64,000 nucleotides of DNA, taken from NCBI GenBank assembly GCA_025200525.1, contig CM045763.1, positions 64,181,018 through 64,245,017 on the forward strand, in the 5' to 3' direction. A program made the position numbers and the translations under genes. A model generated the notes under the pieces. That model was not told where the DNA came from and did no database searches. It saw only the letters and a list, made by a program, of their open reading frames with translations. The DNA comes from Camellia lanceoleosa (lineage: Eukaryota; Streptophyta; Magnoliopsida; Ericales; Theaceae). Below are positions 46,034 to 58,700 of the stretch, piece by piece. Numbering within the stretch: position 1 is the stretch's first letter; the number at the start of each line of letters is the position of its first letter.

Positions 46034-48340
46034 TTGGTCGGTTTCAATTCACAGCCAGAATGGCCGCTCGGCAGAATAGTATTACCAGTTGTAGCGAGGA
46101 CGAAAACCCTCCAGATAGAGTTCTTAGTTATTAATACACCATCCCCTTATAAAGCCATACTTGGCCGCTCGTGGATTCATCAAATGGAAGCAGTCCCTTC
46201 AACCTATCACCAGCTCATCCGTTTTCTGACGGAACACAGAGTAGAGCAGATTTCAGGGGATCAAGTTGTGTCCAAACATTGCTTTATGGCAGCATCAAAG
46301 GCAAAACAACTCTACAACCGGGTACAGACGGTGGAAGTGGCCGGACAGCCAGTCTTGGAAGATGTGGGAGGAACTCCAGAAAAAAAGATGGTGGAGGATT
46401 TGGAGAAAGTCTTGATAAAAGAAGACAACCCGAAAAAGTACTTCCTAATCGGTACCTCGCTAGGCACTGATGAGAAACTTCAGCTGCTGGAATTGCTGAG
46501 GGAAAATATGGAGGTATTCGCATGGTCAGTATATGATACTCCAGGGTTGGACCTAGAATTTGCTTGCCACAAGCTCAACATCAATCCTTCAGCTCGGCCT
46601 ATCGTACAGAAAAGTCAGAGATCCTCAGTTGAGCACACCAAAGCAGTAATTGCCGAAATCGAAAAACTCCTGGCCTCGGGAGCAATCAGAGAAGTTCAGT
46701 ACCTGCAATGGCTGTCTAACACAGTTGTGCTCAAGAAGAAGAATGGAAAATGGAGAGTTTGTGTCGATTTCACTTGCTTGAACAAAGCCTGCCCTAAAGA
46801 TAGTTTTCCACTGCCTCGCATCGATCAACTAGTAGACTCAACAGCAGGGGATGAACGCATGAGTTTTCTAGACGCTTATAGCGGTTATCATCAAATACCA
46901 TTGTTCGGTCTGAATCAAGAAAAGACAGCGTTCATCATTTCGAGAGGGATTTACTGCTACAGAGTGATGCAGTTCGGCCTCAAGAACATCGGGGCGACCT
47001 ACCAGCGAATGATCACTCGGATGTTCAAAGACCAACTTGGGAAAACCATGGAAGCCTATATAGACGATATGGTAGTAAAGAGCAAGTTTGCTACAAACCA
47101 CCTCACAGACTTGAGAGAAGTTTTTAGCATCTTGAAAAACCACCAGCTTCGCCTCAATGCCTTGAAGTGCGCCTTCGGGGTAGGAACAGGGAATTTCTTG
47201 GGGTATATGGTCACTCACAGAGGAATTGAAGCGAATCCGCATCAAATCAGGGCAATGCAGGATCTCGAAGCGCCAACAAAGTCCAAGGAACTGCAAAAAC
47301 TAACCGGAATGGCGGCTGTACTGAATCGGTTTATTAGCAAATCCTCAGATCGGATGAAGCCTTTCTTCCAGCTCTTGAGGAAAAAGGCAGCATTTGAATG
47401 GAGTAGTGAATGTACCGAAGCACTGCAGAGTCTCAAAAGATACCTCAGTACACCCCCTCTATTATCCACTCCAACCGGAGAGGAGTCAGATTCTATCTAT
47501 CTAGCAGTCTCAGATCATGCCGTGAGCGCAGTATTAATTCGAGAAGTTGATAAGGAACAGAGACCAGTATATTACGTTAGCAAGACTTTACTAGATGTCG
47601 AGACACGGTATCTACCACTGGAAAAGTTAGCTTACGCGCTGCTTATCGCCTCAAGAAAGTTGCAACATTATTTCCGGGGGCATACCATTAATGTCCTCAC
47701 TGAATTCCCCCTCAGATCTGTATTTAGCCGAGCCGATTTCTCTGGCCGAACAGCAAAGTGAGCGGTAGAACTTGGTGAGTTTGACATTCGGTATCAACCC
47801 AGGACAGTAATCAAGGCCCAGGCCTTGGCGGATTTTGTCGCAGAATTCACTCCCACCCGTAGTAATCAACCGGAATCTGAAACGACAAAAGTGCACCATC
47901 GAACAAGAAAACCAGTAACCGGAAGCATGGAATCTCTTTATTGGAAACATTTGGCAACTCTACGTCGATGGTTCATCCAATAACCGAGGCTCGGGGGCAG
48001 GAGTAGTTCTTATCTCTCCAGAAGGATTTATCTGGGAACAGGCTCTCAGGCTAGGCTGGAAGGCTTCAAACAACGAGGCCGAGTACGAAGCGTTATTGGC
48101 CGGCTTGCGTAGCGCCGAACACTTCAGTGCAGAACAGCTTCTTGTTTTCAGCGACTCACAACTAGTGGTAAACCAGCTTTCTGGAGTCTACGAAACTCGA
48201 GATGAAAGAATGGCTATGTACACAGGCAAGGCCAGAGACCTACTCAGAAAATTCTAATCCATACGAGTGGAACGAATCAGTCGGGACAAAAATAGCTACG
48301 CAGATGCTCTGGCATGCCTAGGCTCATCAGTGGACACAAA
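46034..48340 (+). pseudogene. Reverse transcriptase and dual RNase H of the Tat element
   Basis: The open part to 47761 has the RT core: [46 protein letters not shown] and the catalytic [10 protein letters not shown], then the connected RNase H ([28 protein letters not shown]). After a TGA at 47761 and a frame change, a second RNase H follows, with LYVDGSSNNRGSGAGVV near 47960, NEAEYEALLAGL near 48075, FSDSQLVVNQL near 48150 and ADALACLGS near 48305. The extra RNase H is characteristic of Tat elements. Stops at 47761 and near 48256 make it inactive. Confidence 0.9.
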
Positions 48341-48426
48341 GGATGCCAGAAGAGTTTGGGTTGAGTTCGTACCAGAACCAAATATCGCATCTCCAGTCCT
48401 CTACAATAACTTAAGAGCCAAGCTGG

Positions 48427-49629
48427 ATGGATCCGATATTGGTCTTTCTGAAATCTGGTAAACTCCCCGAAGATAGAAAGGAAGCCAACAAGATCAGGCA
48501 TAAATTAGCTCGATTCTGGATCTCATCGTCTGGGAAGCTGTACAGACGTTCTTACCTTGGCCCCTACTTCCTATGTGTGCATCCAAATCTCGTCGAGAAT
48601 GTTCTCTACGAAATTCACGATGGGATTTGTGGATGCCACGTTGGCGGAAGGTCACTGGCGCACCGAGCCCTAACTCACGGGTACTGGTGGCCACGAATGC
48701 AGCAAGATGCACAACAGTATGTACAAAGGTGCGACAAATGTCAGAGGTTCGCTCCACTCATTCATCAGCCAGCCAAAACTCTCACTCCACTCACCAGCCC
48801 ATGGCCCTTTGTGCAATGGGGCCTGGATATTGTTGGACCACTGGCGCAAGGTACTGGGAACAGACGATTCTTCATTGCTGCAACTAACTATTTCACCAAA
48901 TGGGTTGAAGTTGAGGCATTGGCAAGCATCAAGGAGGCAGACACGAAGTGGTTTGTTTTGAGAAATGTGGTAGTGCATTTCGGCATTCCGCGGATACTGA
49001 TTACGGACAACGGAACACAGTTCGATGGGAAGATCTTCAGAAAATTTTGTGCTGATCTCAGAATTGAGTATAGGAACTCTTCTCCAGGGTACCTGCAGAG
49101 TAATGGACAGGCAGAAGCGTCGAACAAAACCATTATCAATGGAGTTAAAAAGTGGCTTGAACATGCCAAAGGCAAATGGGTTGAAGAGTTACCTCGTGTA
49201 TTATGGGCCTACAGAACTACAGCACGACGCCCCACAGGAGAAACACCTTACTCTTTAACCTATGGAATGGAGGCCATCATCCCACTTGAAGTAGGTCTCC
49301 CAACCCTTCGGTCTGAATTATTTGAAAGCTCCAGTAATGAGGAAGCTATCGCGCAAGCACTGGATATGGCAGAGGGCCGAAGAGAGGTAGCATTGATCAG
49401 ACTCGAAGCATATCAGCAGCAGCTCATCAGAAGTTTCAACCAAAAAGTTTTCCCAAGGCAGTTTATACCAGGAGAATTGGTTCTGAGAAAAGTCATGGAT
49501 CACAAACGGGTGCCTGGTGAGGGCAAACTTGGGCCAAACTGGGAAGGTCCCTATAAAATCACAGCCATTGCTGGAAATGGAGCTTACTACCTAGAGGATC
49601 TGAATGGCAAAGCAATACCTCGGCCCTAG
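48427..49629 (+). pseudogene. Integrase of the Tat element
   Basis: About 400 residues are still open. There is an HHCC zinc-binding module (IHDGICGCHVGG ... CDKCQRF), then the DDE core: Asp in LDIVGPL, Asp in ITDNGTQF and Glu in NGQAEASNKTI. A C-terminal GPNWEGPYKI domain follows. A stop (TAG, 49627) falls just before the expected last residues (NVANLKKYY). The domain is complete but is separated from RT by stops, so it is not made from a normal polyprotein. Confidence 0.88.
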
Positions 49630-49756
49630 AACGTAGCAAACCTTAAGAAATACTACCAATAGGATCATCTCCTAACTTCTCTATCAGGATGTAAAGACAC
49701 TTATTTGTTGACCAATGCAAATGTTTTCCCACTCCTCTCAGATTTGTCCAATTCTT

Positions 49757-49915
49757 GTAATTAGCTTTGATGTTTATCAAATGGAATTAGTTTTGGTCTT
49801 TACCAAACGGAATTAGCTTTGGTCTTTGCCAAACAGAATTAGCTTTGGTTCTTACCAAACAGAATTAGCTTTGATGTTTGTCAAACCGAATTAACTTTGG
49901 TTTTAACCCAAATGG
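49757..49915. repeat. Tandem repeat, unit about 30 bp, downstream of pol
   Basis: About five to six diverged copies of a unit such as AATTAGCTTTGGTCTTTACC followed by AAAC-GG or AAACAG. Further looser copies continue to about 50100. It lies between integrase and the antisense ORF. Confidence 0.85.
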
Positions 49916-50867
49916 CTCAGTTTCAGAACGACTGAACGGAATTTAAATTTAGTTAGCACTTAAGCATGCTAAGTGGTATAGGTTGGTGGAAAAATGTTTG
50001 GCAACTAAATTGGAATTTAGCCAAGTGGAATTGCTTGGTGGAAACCGCACTAATGTATCTTAAGTAAAACATCTCTATTTAGCCAAGTGGAATTTCTTAA
50101 GTATCAGCACATCAACACTTCAGTATTGATTCAAACCAGCAGAGTTGGAACAAACTCAACTGAGCTACGTCAAGAGCAAACTTCTAGCATCAGCTTTACT
50201 CAACTCCAGCTGGGGGCAAACAATTGTTTGTTTTTTTTTCTTTCAAAACCCTACCTGGACCTGAGTAAGACATCTCTCTTTGCATCTCTCTCATTCAAAT
50301 GCGCTCATACTATCAAAGTTGAAACAGACTCAAGCAGTTCTATACAAGGGACAACTCTTCAGTATCGATCTTACTTAGCTCCAAGTGGGGGCAAATAATT
50401 GTTTTCTTTCGAAACCAACCTGGACCTAAGTAAGACCCACTTACGAACTCAAAGTACAGCCATACCACATATCCATCAGCCACGCCGATCACTAGTTCTC
50501 CCGAGGGCAACAAGATAGCCCACACCGAAGCATCGCCGCCCCGAGGCCCAAACAATGCTCTACGGGGCAAGCAAAGATGTAATCGCAGAACATCTATTTA
50601 AAGGCAATACAGAACCAGATCGAGCATCTATTCGGCCTTGAGGTCCCAACAATGCTCGGCCGGGGACAAGCAGTATAGGAAATGTTCAAACATAGAAGCT
50701 AAACAGAATCAAATTGCAAGTTCAAAGAGAAAACTATATCATCCAGCAAAAGGCACAGAAGGTCTCACAATCAGCAGCAAAAAAAAAAAGAAAAAAGAAG
50801 AGCAAGAAGAAAAGGAAAAATTGTCTTCACCAAAACAGAAAAGCAAAAAGTTTAGATCCTTTCAACA

Positions 50868-53223
50868 TCAATTTTCATCAACAGTGGGCAATTCAGGAGC
50901 AGCATCGGCAATTTTGTCCAGGCCATCTGCGGGAGGAAAAGTAGAGGAAGCTCCAACTTCCTGAGAAACAGGAGCCACCTTAACCACATCTCCCGTGGCT
51001 TTGGTCTCTAGGGTTTCAACCCCTTCAACGTCCACCGTTTCAGCGGCAACATTCATGCTCTGGGTCTTGCTTACAGAATCATCTTCTGGGGAAACATTGT
51101 CTGGCAGTACAGCAGGGGTAGGAGTAGTCTTCAAACCCAAGGATTTCGAAGGAACAGGGACATCATGATACAGAGAAGAGCCCTCAGGAACCATCGCAGC
51201 GGCTAAGGCACTCGTCCAACCCTTCACAAAGAGCTTGTCTCGCAGCACTAGAACCTCCTCCTTGTACGCCGCCCCAGGTTTATCCCCACTGCTGCGGTGC
51301 TTGGTCTCCAAATAAGAAGACGTTCGGCAGCCATCACAGCAATAACGGCCTCCAGTTCGGCCACCTTCCCCTCAAGTTGAGCCTAGGTCTCAATGGCAGC
51401 CTCCTTCGATTGTTCAGCAGAAACGACAATCTTGTTCAAACGAAAGGCTTCCTTCTCAGCGGTTCGGCGTCCTTCTTTCTCTGACTCCAAGTTTACTGTC
51501 AGTCTTTCTACGTTCATTGCAGCCTCCAGCACGGCCCTTTCCAGCTCTTCAGCACGGGTAATGGACAGGTGCATTCTCTGGATACACTGCAAAGGACGAC
51601 AAGGAACTTAGAAAAAAAGGAAGACATCAATGCAACAGTGAAGTCAAGTAAAACGAAGAAGACACTTACAGCAGTCATCATTTGAAGGGTCCCCTTCAAG
51701 ATAGGAATGTCACGAGGCCCATTATGGTCGGCCATATCAACAGGCATCAACAAAAACTTGGTCAAATTAAAAGCAAAATCTTGCGAAGCGACAACTGAAT
51801 CAGAGGTGGAAATGGGCTTGCCCTCATACGATATTGGCGGCTCCTATTTCTCAAAAGCATTATCCTCAACAGGATCCTGAGAAGCTTCCCCCACCACTAC
51901 TTTGCCGGTTTCCCTTCTTCTCTTTTTTGCTCACAGAATCGGTCAAGGGTCGCCGATCACAGGGGTCCCAGAAGCTCCAACTTCCATCTTTACCTCCATG
52001 AGGCTCTTCACATCGGTCTTCTCCAGAGGGATTTGCAAAGCGCCGGAAGCTCCGAAGGCCTCGGCCTCCAAATCCACCAATACCCTTCTTTTCGCCACAG
52101 ACCCGCTCCCTGCGAAGCGGGGGGTAGGGGAGGGCACTCTCTTAGAAAATGCATCTTGGCTTCTGCGACGTTTCGAGACCAGAGGAGTGAGAGACGTGTC
52201 AGTCTCGGTATCAGAGTCCAGAAGGGCAGCAGCGAGCCTTGCCTTCTTTGGAATAACAGAATGGTAAGTTGACTGGTAGTCCAATAACTCAGGTGCAGAT
52301 CTCTTCTTATATCTCAAGGCAGCCTTAATGGCTTCAGCATTCTCACGATTCGGCCTTCATTGGAAACGGGAGGACTCTGTATAAAAGAAATCAACCCATC
52401 AGAGCAATATTCAAAATAAAGTAAGAAACACCGAAGGCATTAAAGGGAGAGGCCCGGACCTGGGTAGCCGTCTTTCTGTGGCATCCGTTCAGACTGGAAC
52501 TCGGTTCTGGCGGGGAACTCCCAATTTCCACCAACTTGAAGAAAATCGTCATTGTGTTTATTTGAATCAGGTAATCCAGTAACTAAATGACAATCAGCCG
52601 AGCGAACACGCATGTAGTATGTACTATAGTCTTTGTTATGAGAAAGGGTGTAACATCCCAAAATATCCCATATATCAAGGTTCAGGCCCAGTCGTCTATT
52701 GAGGGCAGATACGCCGCAAACAACACGGAAAAGATTCACAGACACCTGCATTGGGGTTAACTGGACTTGATGCAGAAAACGGCACACTAACGGGTCAAGA
52801 GGAAACCGAACCCCTCCCTCGACTATCGCAGCGATGGGAAAGGAAACGGTGTTCCTCGTACCCATACGTTTGGCGTCTACTTTCGCCAGTGAAAGGGTAA
52901 CGTCATGAGGAATATTGTAATCCAGACGGAACATGGCCATGGCCTCTGGCGTATCAACCAAGGAACGGAACTTCCCCATTCGACTAAACTAGCGAGACAG
53001 AAGTGGGATTCAGATAACAGGATATGGGACATGGATAGCAAGCGGACCAGACCAGATGTTTAAAACAGAAAGGGGAAAGAGAAGAAGAGTCACTAGAGGA
53101 CTTACAGAGATCACGACGGTGATAGCGAAGCAGGATCAGTAGCGAAAAAGCCCAAGCGGAGCACCAGCGAGATCGGTCCAGAGGAATGGGAAGAAGCTCT
53201 TTCTCTCTCTCTTTGGAACTCAC
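50868..53223 (-). pseudogene. Antisense, apparently spliced extra ORF of the Tat element
   Basis: The main exon starts at the ATG at 52979 and runs to about 52459. It matches the 'putative gypsy type transposon' family of antisense ORFs (HQVQLTPMQVSVNLFR, LVTGLPDSNKHNDDF, GGNWEFP). The next segment, below about 52376, is basic with a nuclear-signal-like VSKRRRSQD. An intron with good sites (CTGTAAGTG ... TTTGCAG, about 51668-51592) precedes a coiled-coil segment (about 51590-51390: AEELERAVLEAAMNVERL). The frame ends at the stop at 50868. A 5' leader intron is likely (donor CTGTAAGTCC near 53107, acceptor TCGCTAG near 52990). In-frame stops (for example near 52358 and 51383) show decay. Its role in Tat elements is unknown. 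Confidence 0.72.
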
Positions 53224-53501
53224 TAGAGGAACGAGAAAATTAAATCAAGGGGTTTGAATCGATAGCCTGAGCATTTATTACACCAGTCGGCGCGCAGGCA
53301 CACGAACCACGACCTTCGATATGGAGTCGGCGCATTACCTCTGCACACCTATCACGCGCCACCACGTGTTACATGAAAAGACGCATGCAGGAATTGTGTG
53401 TCAGGATTGAACCATCACCAAGGCTGAACTGGAGGAGAACCAAAACGACACGACGCTTGGAAGGCAGAACAATAGCTCCCCCCAAGGGAAACCTCAGCGT
53501 G

Positions 53502-53515
53502 AGCTAGGGGGCAAA
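53502..53515 (+). promoter_or_regulatory. Polypurine tract
   Basis: A purine-rich AGGGGGCAAA sequence lies directly before the TG of the 3' LTR, where second-strand priming occurs in LTR retrotransposons. Confidence 0.7.
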
Positions 53516-54343
53516 TGAAGGGACTAAATGTGAAATGGGTCAGGTCCAAGCCTTGGGCCGGCCCAATCCGACAAAGTCCGAATCCAAGTGGGTCAGATGA
53601 GTATATGGACAAACCAGTTGAGCCCAACTTCATGATCAACAGCCCACCCAAGTCCTCAAGCACTTGGGCCCAACCCGCAGTGGAAAGGCTAGCCCAGCCG
53701 TAGTGCTGGTTTGGGCCGAACTGCTGGACGGAATCTGTGAGCGGAACAGATAATGGTCCGGCCCATTTCGATGAATGATCCTTAAAAAGGCCGAGCCGAG
53801 GCGCATCAGTACCGAACTAAAGTACATGAGTACCGAGCCGGATAAATCTCACAAGGAAACGTGGGATTTGTGAGTGCAAGCATGTGCATGTTGCCACCTT
53901 AGCTGGTCCCCCACACCTAGAATCACGGAAGTTGTTGAACCAAAGAAATGTGGTTAGTTATCAGCATGCCTACGATGAGAATATGCAATCAATGACAACT
54001 ACCAAGTGGTCCCCCACCTGGAGCAATGCTGAAAGGACACTTGGCAGCATATACACTCCATAAACTTACCTTGAGAAGTAAGTAAGGAACACTATATATA
54101 CAATATGAACTTCACATTGAAGGTAACTGAACTATTCTGAGCGAAACCACATCTACATGCGAATTCAACCCTTTATACACTACTTCTCCGATCACTAATT
54201 CCCACACCGGAGGGGTTATCCGGCCAACCCCGGCCGGGCAGCACTAACGGTGTTTCTTGTGGCAGGAGTCCCGGTCCCTGGATAGTCCAACTGAGAGCGG
54301 AGCCCCGATCCACTTTCATCTAGTGCGGAATCCGGTACGCACA
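53516..54343 (+). repeat. 3' LTR
   Basis: Runs from TGAAGGGACTAAATG to GGTACGCACA, 828 bp. It matches the 5' LTR except for substitutions, a diverged patch at 53695-53820 and an extra GC-rich stretch at 54220-54255. Confidence 0.9.
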
Positions 54344-55782
54344 ACATCATTTTTTTATTTACATGAATCACGATTTATTAATGAAAAATGACTCAAAAGT
54401 TATGTGAATTAAAATCTTGAGAAAAATTAATATAATTATGTCAAAAATATAAGATTAATTGTAAATTTATCAAATCTTAGGAATGTGAATGTAATTTACC
54501 CAAATCTTTACTACCAAGCACCACCAGAGAGAGATTTGTGTTTCTATCCGTCTGAAAAATTTGGGAGACAGCATTTGTAAGTACCATCTTTTCTTTTTTT
54601 CTTTTCTTTTATTTATTTATTATTTTAATTTTCAGAGGTAAAAAGCACATTTTGTAATGGAGCTGGCTTTGTTGGTGGATTCGTGAGAACCTTTGATGAA
54701 TAGAAGTGTATAGATACGGTTTGGATCTTCAGTGAGAAGAAGAGACAGTAAATTATTTTTCTGTCTCTTCGTCTTTGTATCTTAGATGGCAATGCCATAC
54801 ATCAGCATGTCATTCATTTGCTAGAAAATCAAAAACAGAGATTCAAAATCCACTAAAAAGTTGCTCGATCCTTGATTTTTTTTGTCACAATGTTGTAATT
54901 ATGGTTGCACCGCATATTAGATTTGATAATTTTTAACTTTGTAAAGCAGTTTGAAAACCCACAAAGCTACACTAGGAAGAAAATATGCTTATAAGTTAAC
55001 GAATTTTTAAAATGTGTTCAAACTCAAACTTATTTTATGTACCGAATCGATGTCAAACAAACATTTTAACTAGCTAAACACAGGTCAAATCCAAATAAGT
55101 GGGTTATGTTAACATATGTCAAGAGACATGGGTTCACTTTATATTGGAGTTGTCACTTCCTTGTCAACAAACGAAATGGAGACTAATTGAACCTAAAAGA
55201 ACAAATGTAGACTAACTGAACTTAAAAAACAAAATCATCAAATAAAAAAAACATAATTATCTTGTGTTTCGATCATAAATTTGAAAAAAAGTAAAAATAA
55301 ATAAATAAATAAATAAAATAAAGCAAATGTGAATGAAATATAAATTAAATTTTTTATTATTTTCCTTATTCTATTTATTTTTCCTTTCCAAATCTATAAT
55401 TCAAACACAATGATTAGCTCTGTTTGGTAATGTTTTCGTTTCCAAAAAAATGACGACAGTTTCAAAATTTGAAGAAAGACAACAAAAAAAAAAAAAAAAA
55501 AGGAAGAAAGAAGAATATCTTTTTCATCTTTTTCCTATCACCCAAACAGATCAAACTCACTCAAATTACCAAGCTTTGCATATCATCATAACTTCAAAAC
55601 AGTCACCAAATTGGTACCCACCTCAATATCAATATCACGATAGACCTGATTAAGCAAACAGATGAATACTCTGAAAGATATACCAAAATAGTTGAAACAA
55701 ATAGATTTTATGACAGCCAAAGCTCATATATGCACAATTGAAAGAACAAGTTCACAACAACAGGAGCTGCAGTATTCGTGAA
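54344..55782. other. Intergenic DNA between the LTR element and HO1
   Basis: It begins with the ACATC duplication and then the right half of the split inverted-repeat element (to about 54504). The rest is AT-rich with an (AAAT)n tract near 55290-55320 and a poly-A stretch near 55483. A donor-like CATTTGTAAGTACC near 54575 was noted without an identifiable exon. The part next to 55782 is likely the HO1 3' UTR. Confidence 0.5.
54425..54504 (-). mobile_element. Right part of the TIR element split by the LTR retrotransposon
   Basis: The complement reads GGGTAAATTACATTCACATTCC ..., matching the left part at 43098-43180. Together they show a nested insertion. Confidence 0.6.
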
Positions 55783-58700
55783 TCACGACAAAATTAAACG
55801 AATAATATCACCCGAGAACTTGAATGACTTCTCAGTTTCTTCCAAACAATGGTCCTTCTCCTCTCTAGTCCAACTCTGATTCAACCCATATAGTATTTTA
55901 TATGAGTAAAGGGAAGATAATAATGTAATCATACAGACGGTTAATTTATAACAAAAAACAGACAACATCGATATAACAGAAAGCCAAGAAAACTACCTCG
56001 GCAACACTATTGAGCTTCTCTCTCACATTCTGCAACAGTTGAGAAAGGTCACCATTCCATTTGTAAAATTCCAACTCCTTGTTGTTTAGTATCTTTTCAG
56101 CTACCTGAAGTAGGGTTACCAAACAGAAATTGAGTCCACTGCGCATTTGGTTGTGTTTTCGTTTTCTGGATTTGAACTAGTTTCATGAACTATTTCTAAA
56201 AACTATTTTTGAGAAAATTTTCTGAAAAAACCACTCTTTAGAAAGAATCAAAAAGATGAATTCAAATTTTCGAACACTGTTATGAAAACGAATTGGTAAT
56301 TTTGAAATTTCCATTATTATTATTTTTTTCGAAAACACATAAAACAAAAACAAAAACAAAAACAAAAACGGTGTGGCCAGAGTAGATATTTTTTTTCGAA
56401 CAATGATGGATATGTTTGTTAAACTTCATCAAACGCTAATAAACAGCCCATGTATGAAAAATAATTGTTTTAGAGATATACGGTTAACATACATGCCTAA
56501 TTTGAATTCAATTTCCAAGTTAATAGCTAATGATTTAGACACCTTTTTCCCAATCATTCGACCGCCAGCGGTGTGGGCAAAGTATGTATTATAGAAGTGG
56601 CAAAGGAATGCTTGAGGATCCTTCTCTGATAATTCCTCAAGATAATTAGCATAGCTAACACCGGGAGAAGATGGTTCAGGAATGGCATGGCCTTGCTCTT
56701 TAAACCATTCCAAATCTTTTGCCAGACTTTCTGACCTTTCCAATCCCGTGTTCCTGAACTCAGCATCTGCAGAGGAAACAATAAAATAGTCTCAAGCTTT
56801 AAAAATACATGAGCTCATCGATCAGATCATCCATATCTAACTCCAATCGCTTATAAAGCGATAACTTTCAAACTAAAGGAGCCACTCAAAAAGCAAAAAA
56901 CTATTTAATAGTTCAGTCACGAAACAGTAACACGGTTCATAACTTCACCTAACACCTATCCATCATGAAAGTCCATAAATTTAGAGCTTTAGTAGTATTT
57001 TGAATGCAAAGAGATCTAGATATTGGACATGTTCATCGTTTTCCTAAAACATGACCCAAGAAATTTCCCAATTTCCGATTTTCCATTCATTACTGCAGGG
57101 GGGGGTGGGGTGGGGTGGGGTGGGTGGGTGGGTGCTTGCAACCAAAATTCTTCTGCATAATGATACCCCACATCTAGGAAGGCCTTTGCAGTTAGAAAAT
57201 AAGGCTGCATTTGCACCATTACAACTCCAGAAGACGGAGACTTTATAAAATTCCTAATGAAGGAAACGAACCCGAATTTACTCCAAATTAAACAAAAGCG
57301 AACAAAAAGGACAACTGGCTAAATAGGTGCATCTCTTGTACATGTGAGACAAGAAGCTTCTTTTTTCCCTTTTTCTCCTTTGTTGTGCCGGGGTGTGTGT
57401 GCGAGCATGCATGTGTGGCGGTGAGGGGAAAGCTTGGGTTGGTGTCTAAACTAAAATCTCTTAATTATAAGGATTTTATCTAGTTTACCAATAAATTACG
57501 AAGGAAAACTAAGATCATAACATAAAATAATCATCATTTATTCCCCCCCACCCCCCAAAAATAAAAATAAAAATAAAATTAAAATTAAATAAAATAAGTA
57601 ACACATATGATCATCAATCGAAGTTCATAAAATTCATTCTAAAGTCCTTAGAATATGACTGCATTTCAGATTAAAATTAAGGACCACTAATTTGATCTAA
57701 AAGAGTCAACACAAAGTGCATTTTAGGTACAAATTTTGAATTGTAAGATGTCCTAGGCTCCTAGTAAGAAGCAGAAAACAATTCCATTTGTTCTTATTTC
57801 TTAACATGAGCTGTTATGTTTCTCAAGGGCTTAGGCAAGTCTGAAAGAGATCTGACACAGCACCAAAAAAAAGAGAAGAAGAAAAACAGATAACCAATTT
57901 TAGACAACATCTCAATATCAATTATTCAATATTCAAATCATATCATGGTCTAGTCTTCTTAAACCATTACATGAAACCATATATATAGGCAAACCAAATT
58001 AAAGGAATAATCCAGTAAAGAAACAAAATCCAAATTAAAGTATAATTCCTAACAAAACGATAAAACTATATAAATATAAAATACTGTCAAAATAAATCAT
58101 TAAATGTTTATCCAATGCCTTTCCAATCCCCATCAAGAACCCTTAGTTAATCCGAGACTCAAATTTCCTACTGCTTCACAAAGCATGAATTTGGATAACT
58201 CATCAAAAAATTGAATAATATCAATTCCACCTCTCAAAGTTTTCAACCTTTTATTAACTATAGCTAAATTTTAAGAAATTTGTGACCTTGAATAGCAAGA
58301 AGTATAGAAAATACATGAGAAAGGGGAAACTTATGAAACATACAGCTCCCATAAATGGGGCAACATAGGAAAGAGAAGAAGGACCTAATAAGCGACTTGT
58401 GACTTTTCATCAGCAATTAAACATTTAGTAGTTCCTTCAAATGACAAAAATAAAGACCCGTCACTGGATCAAGAGGACTCAAGAGACATTGATAATCCCC
58501 AAACCACAACCTAATCAGTAACTTGCGACTATTCATCAGCAACTAAACATGTACGCAATTAGATAGATATATTGACATAAAACCTAAAAATTTAAGATTT
58601 CAAAATCTTAAACATAATGTAATTTCTTAAAAGTTCGGATAGGCTAATGGCTTCTCTTTACCCAATAGGGCCCACAGGTTCAAGAGAAGCCCAAGAAAGA

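Larger units (their letters stand above)
43289..54343 (+). mobile_element. Tat-type Ty3/gypsy LTR retrotransposon, 11 kb, decayed
   Basis: Two LTRs starting TG and ending CA, a 5-bp duplication, a candidate primer-binding site, gag, protease, RT, RNase H, integrase and a purine tract appear in the Ty3/gypsy order. Two features point to the Tat lineage: a second RNase H domain after the first, and an antisense ORF between pol and the 3' LTR. Many in-frame stops in gag-pol, and LTRs that differ by many substitutions plus a rearranged patch (43455-43575 against 53690-53820), show an old, immobile copy. Confidence 0.92.

Noticed and set aside
44149..49629. Reading gag-pol as one active polyprotein
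   Set aside because: At least six in-frame stops separate the domains and the LTRs have diverged, so it is described as a pseudogene and no restored sequence is given.
54540..54600. A 5' leader exon of an unknown plus-strand gene (donor-like TTTGTAAGTACC)
   Set aside because: No downstream coding exon on the plus strand before HO1 on the opposite strand; a chance donor is more likely.
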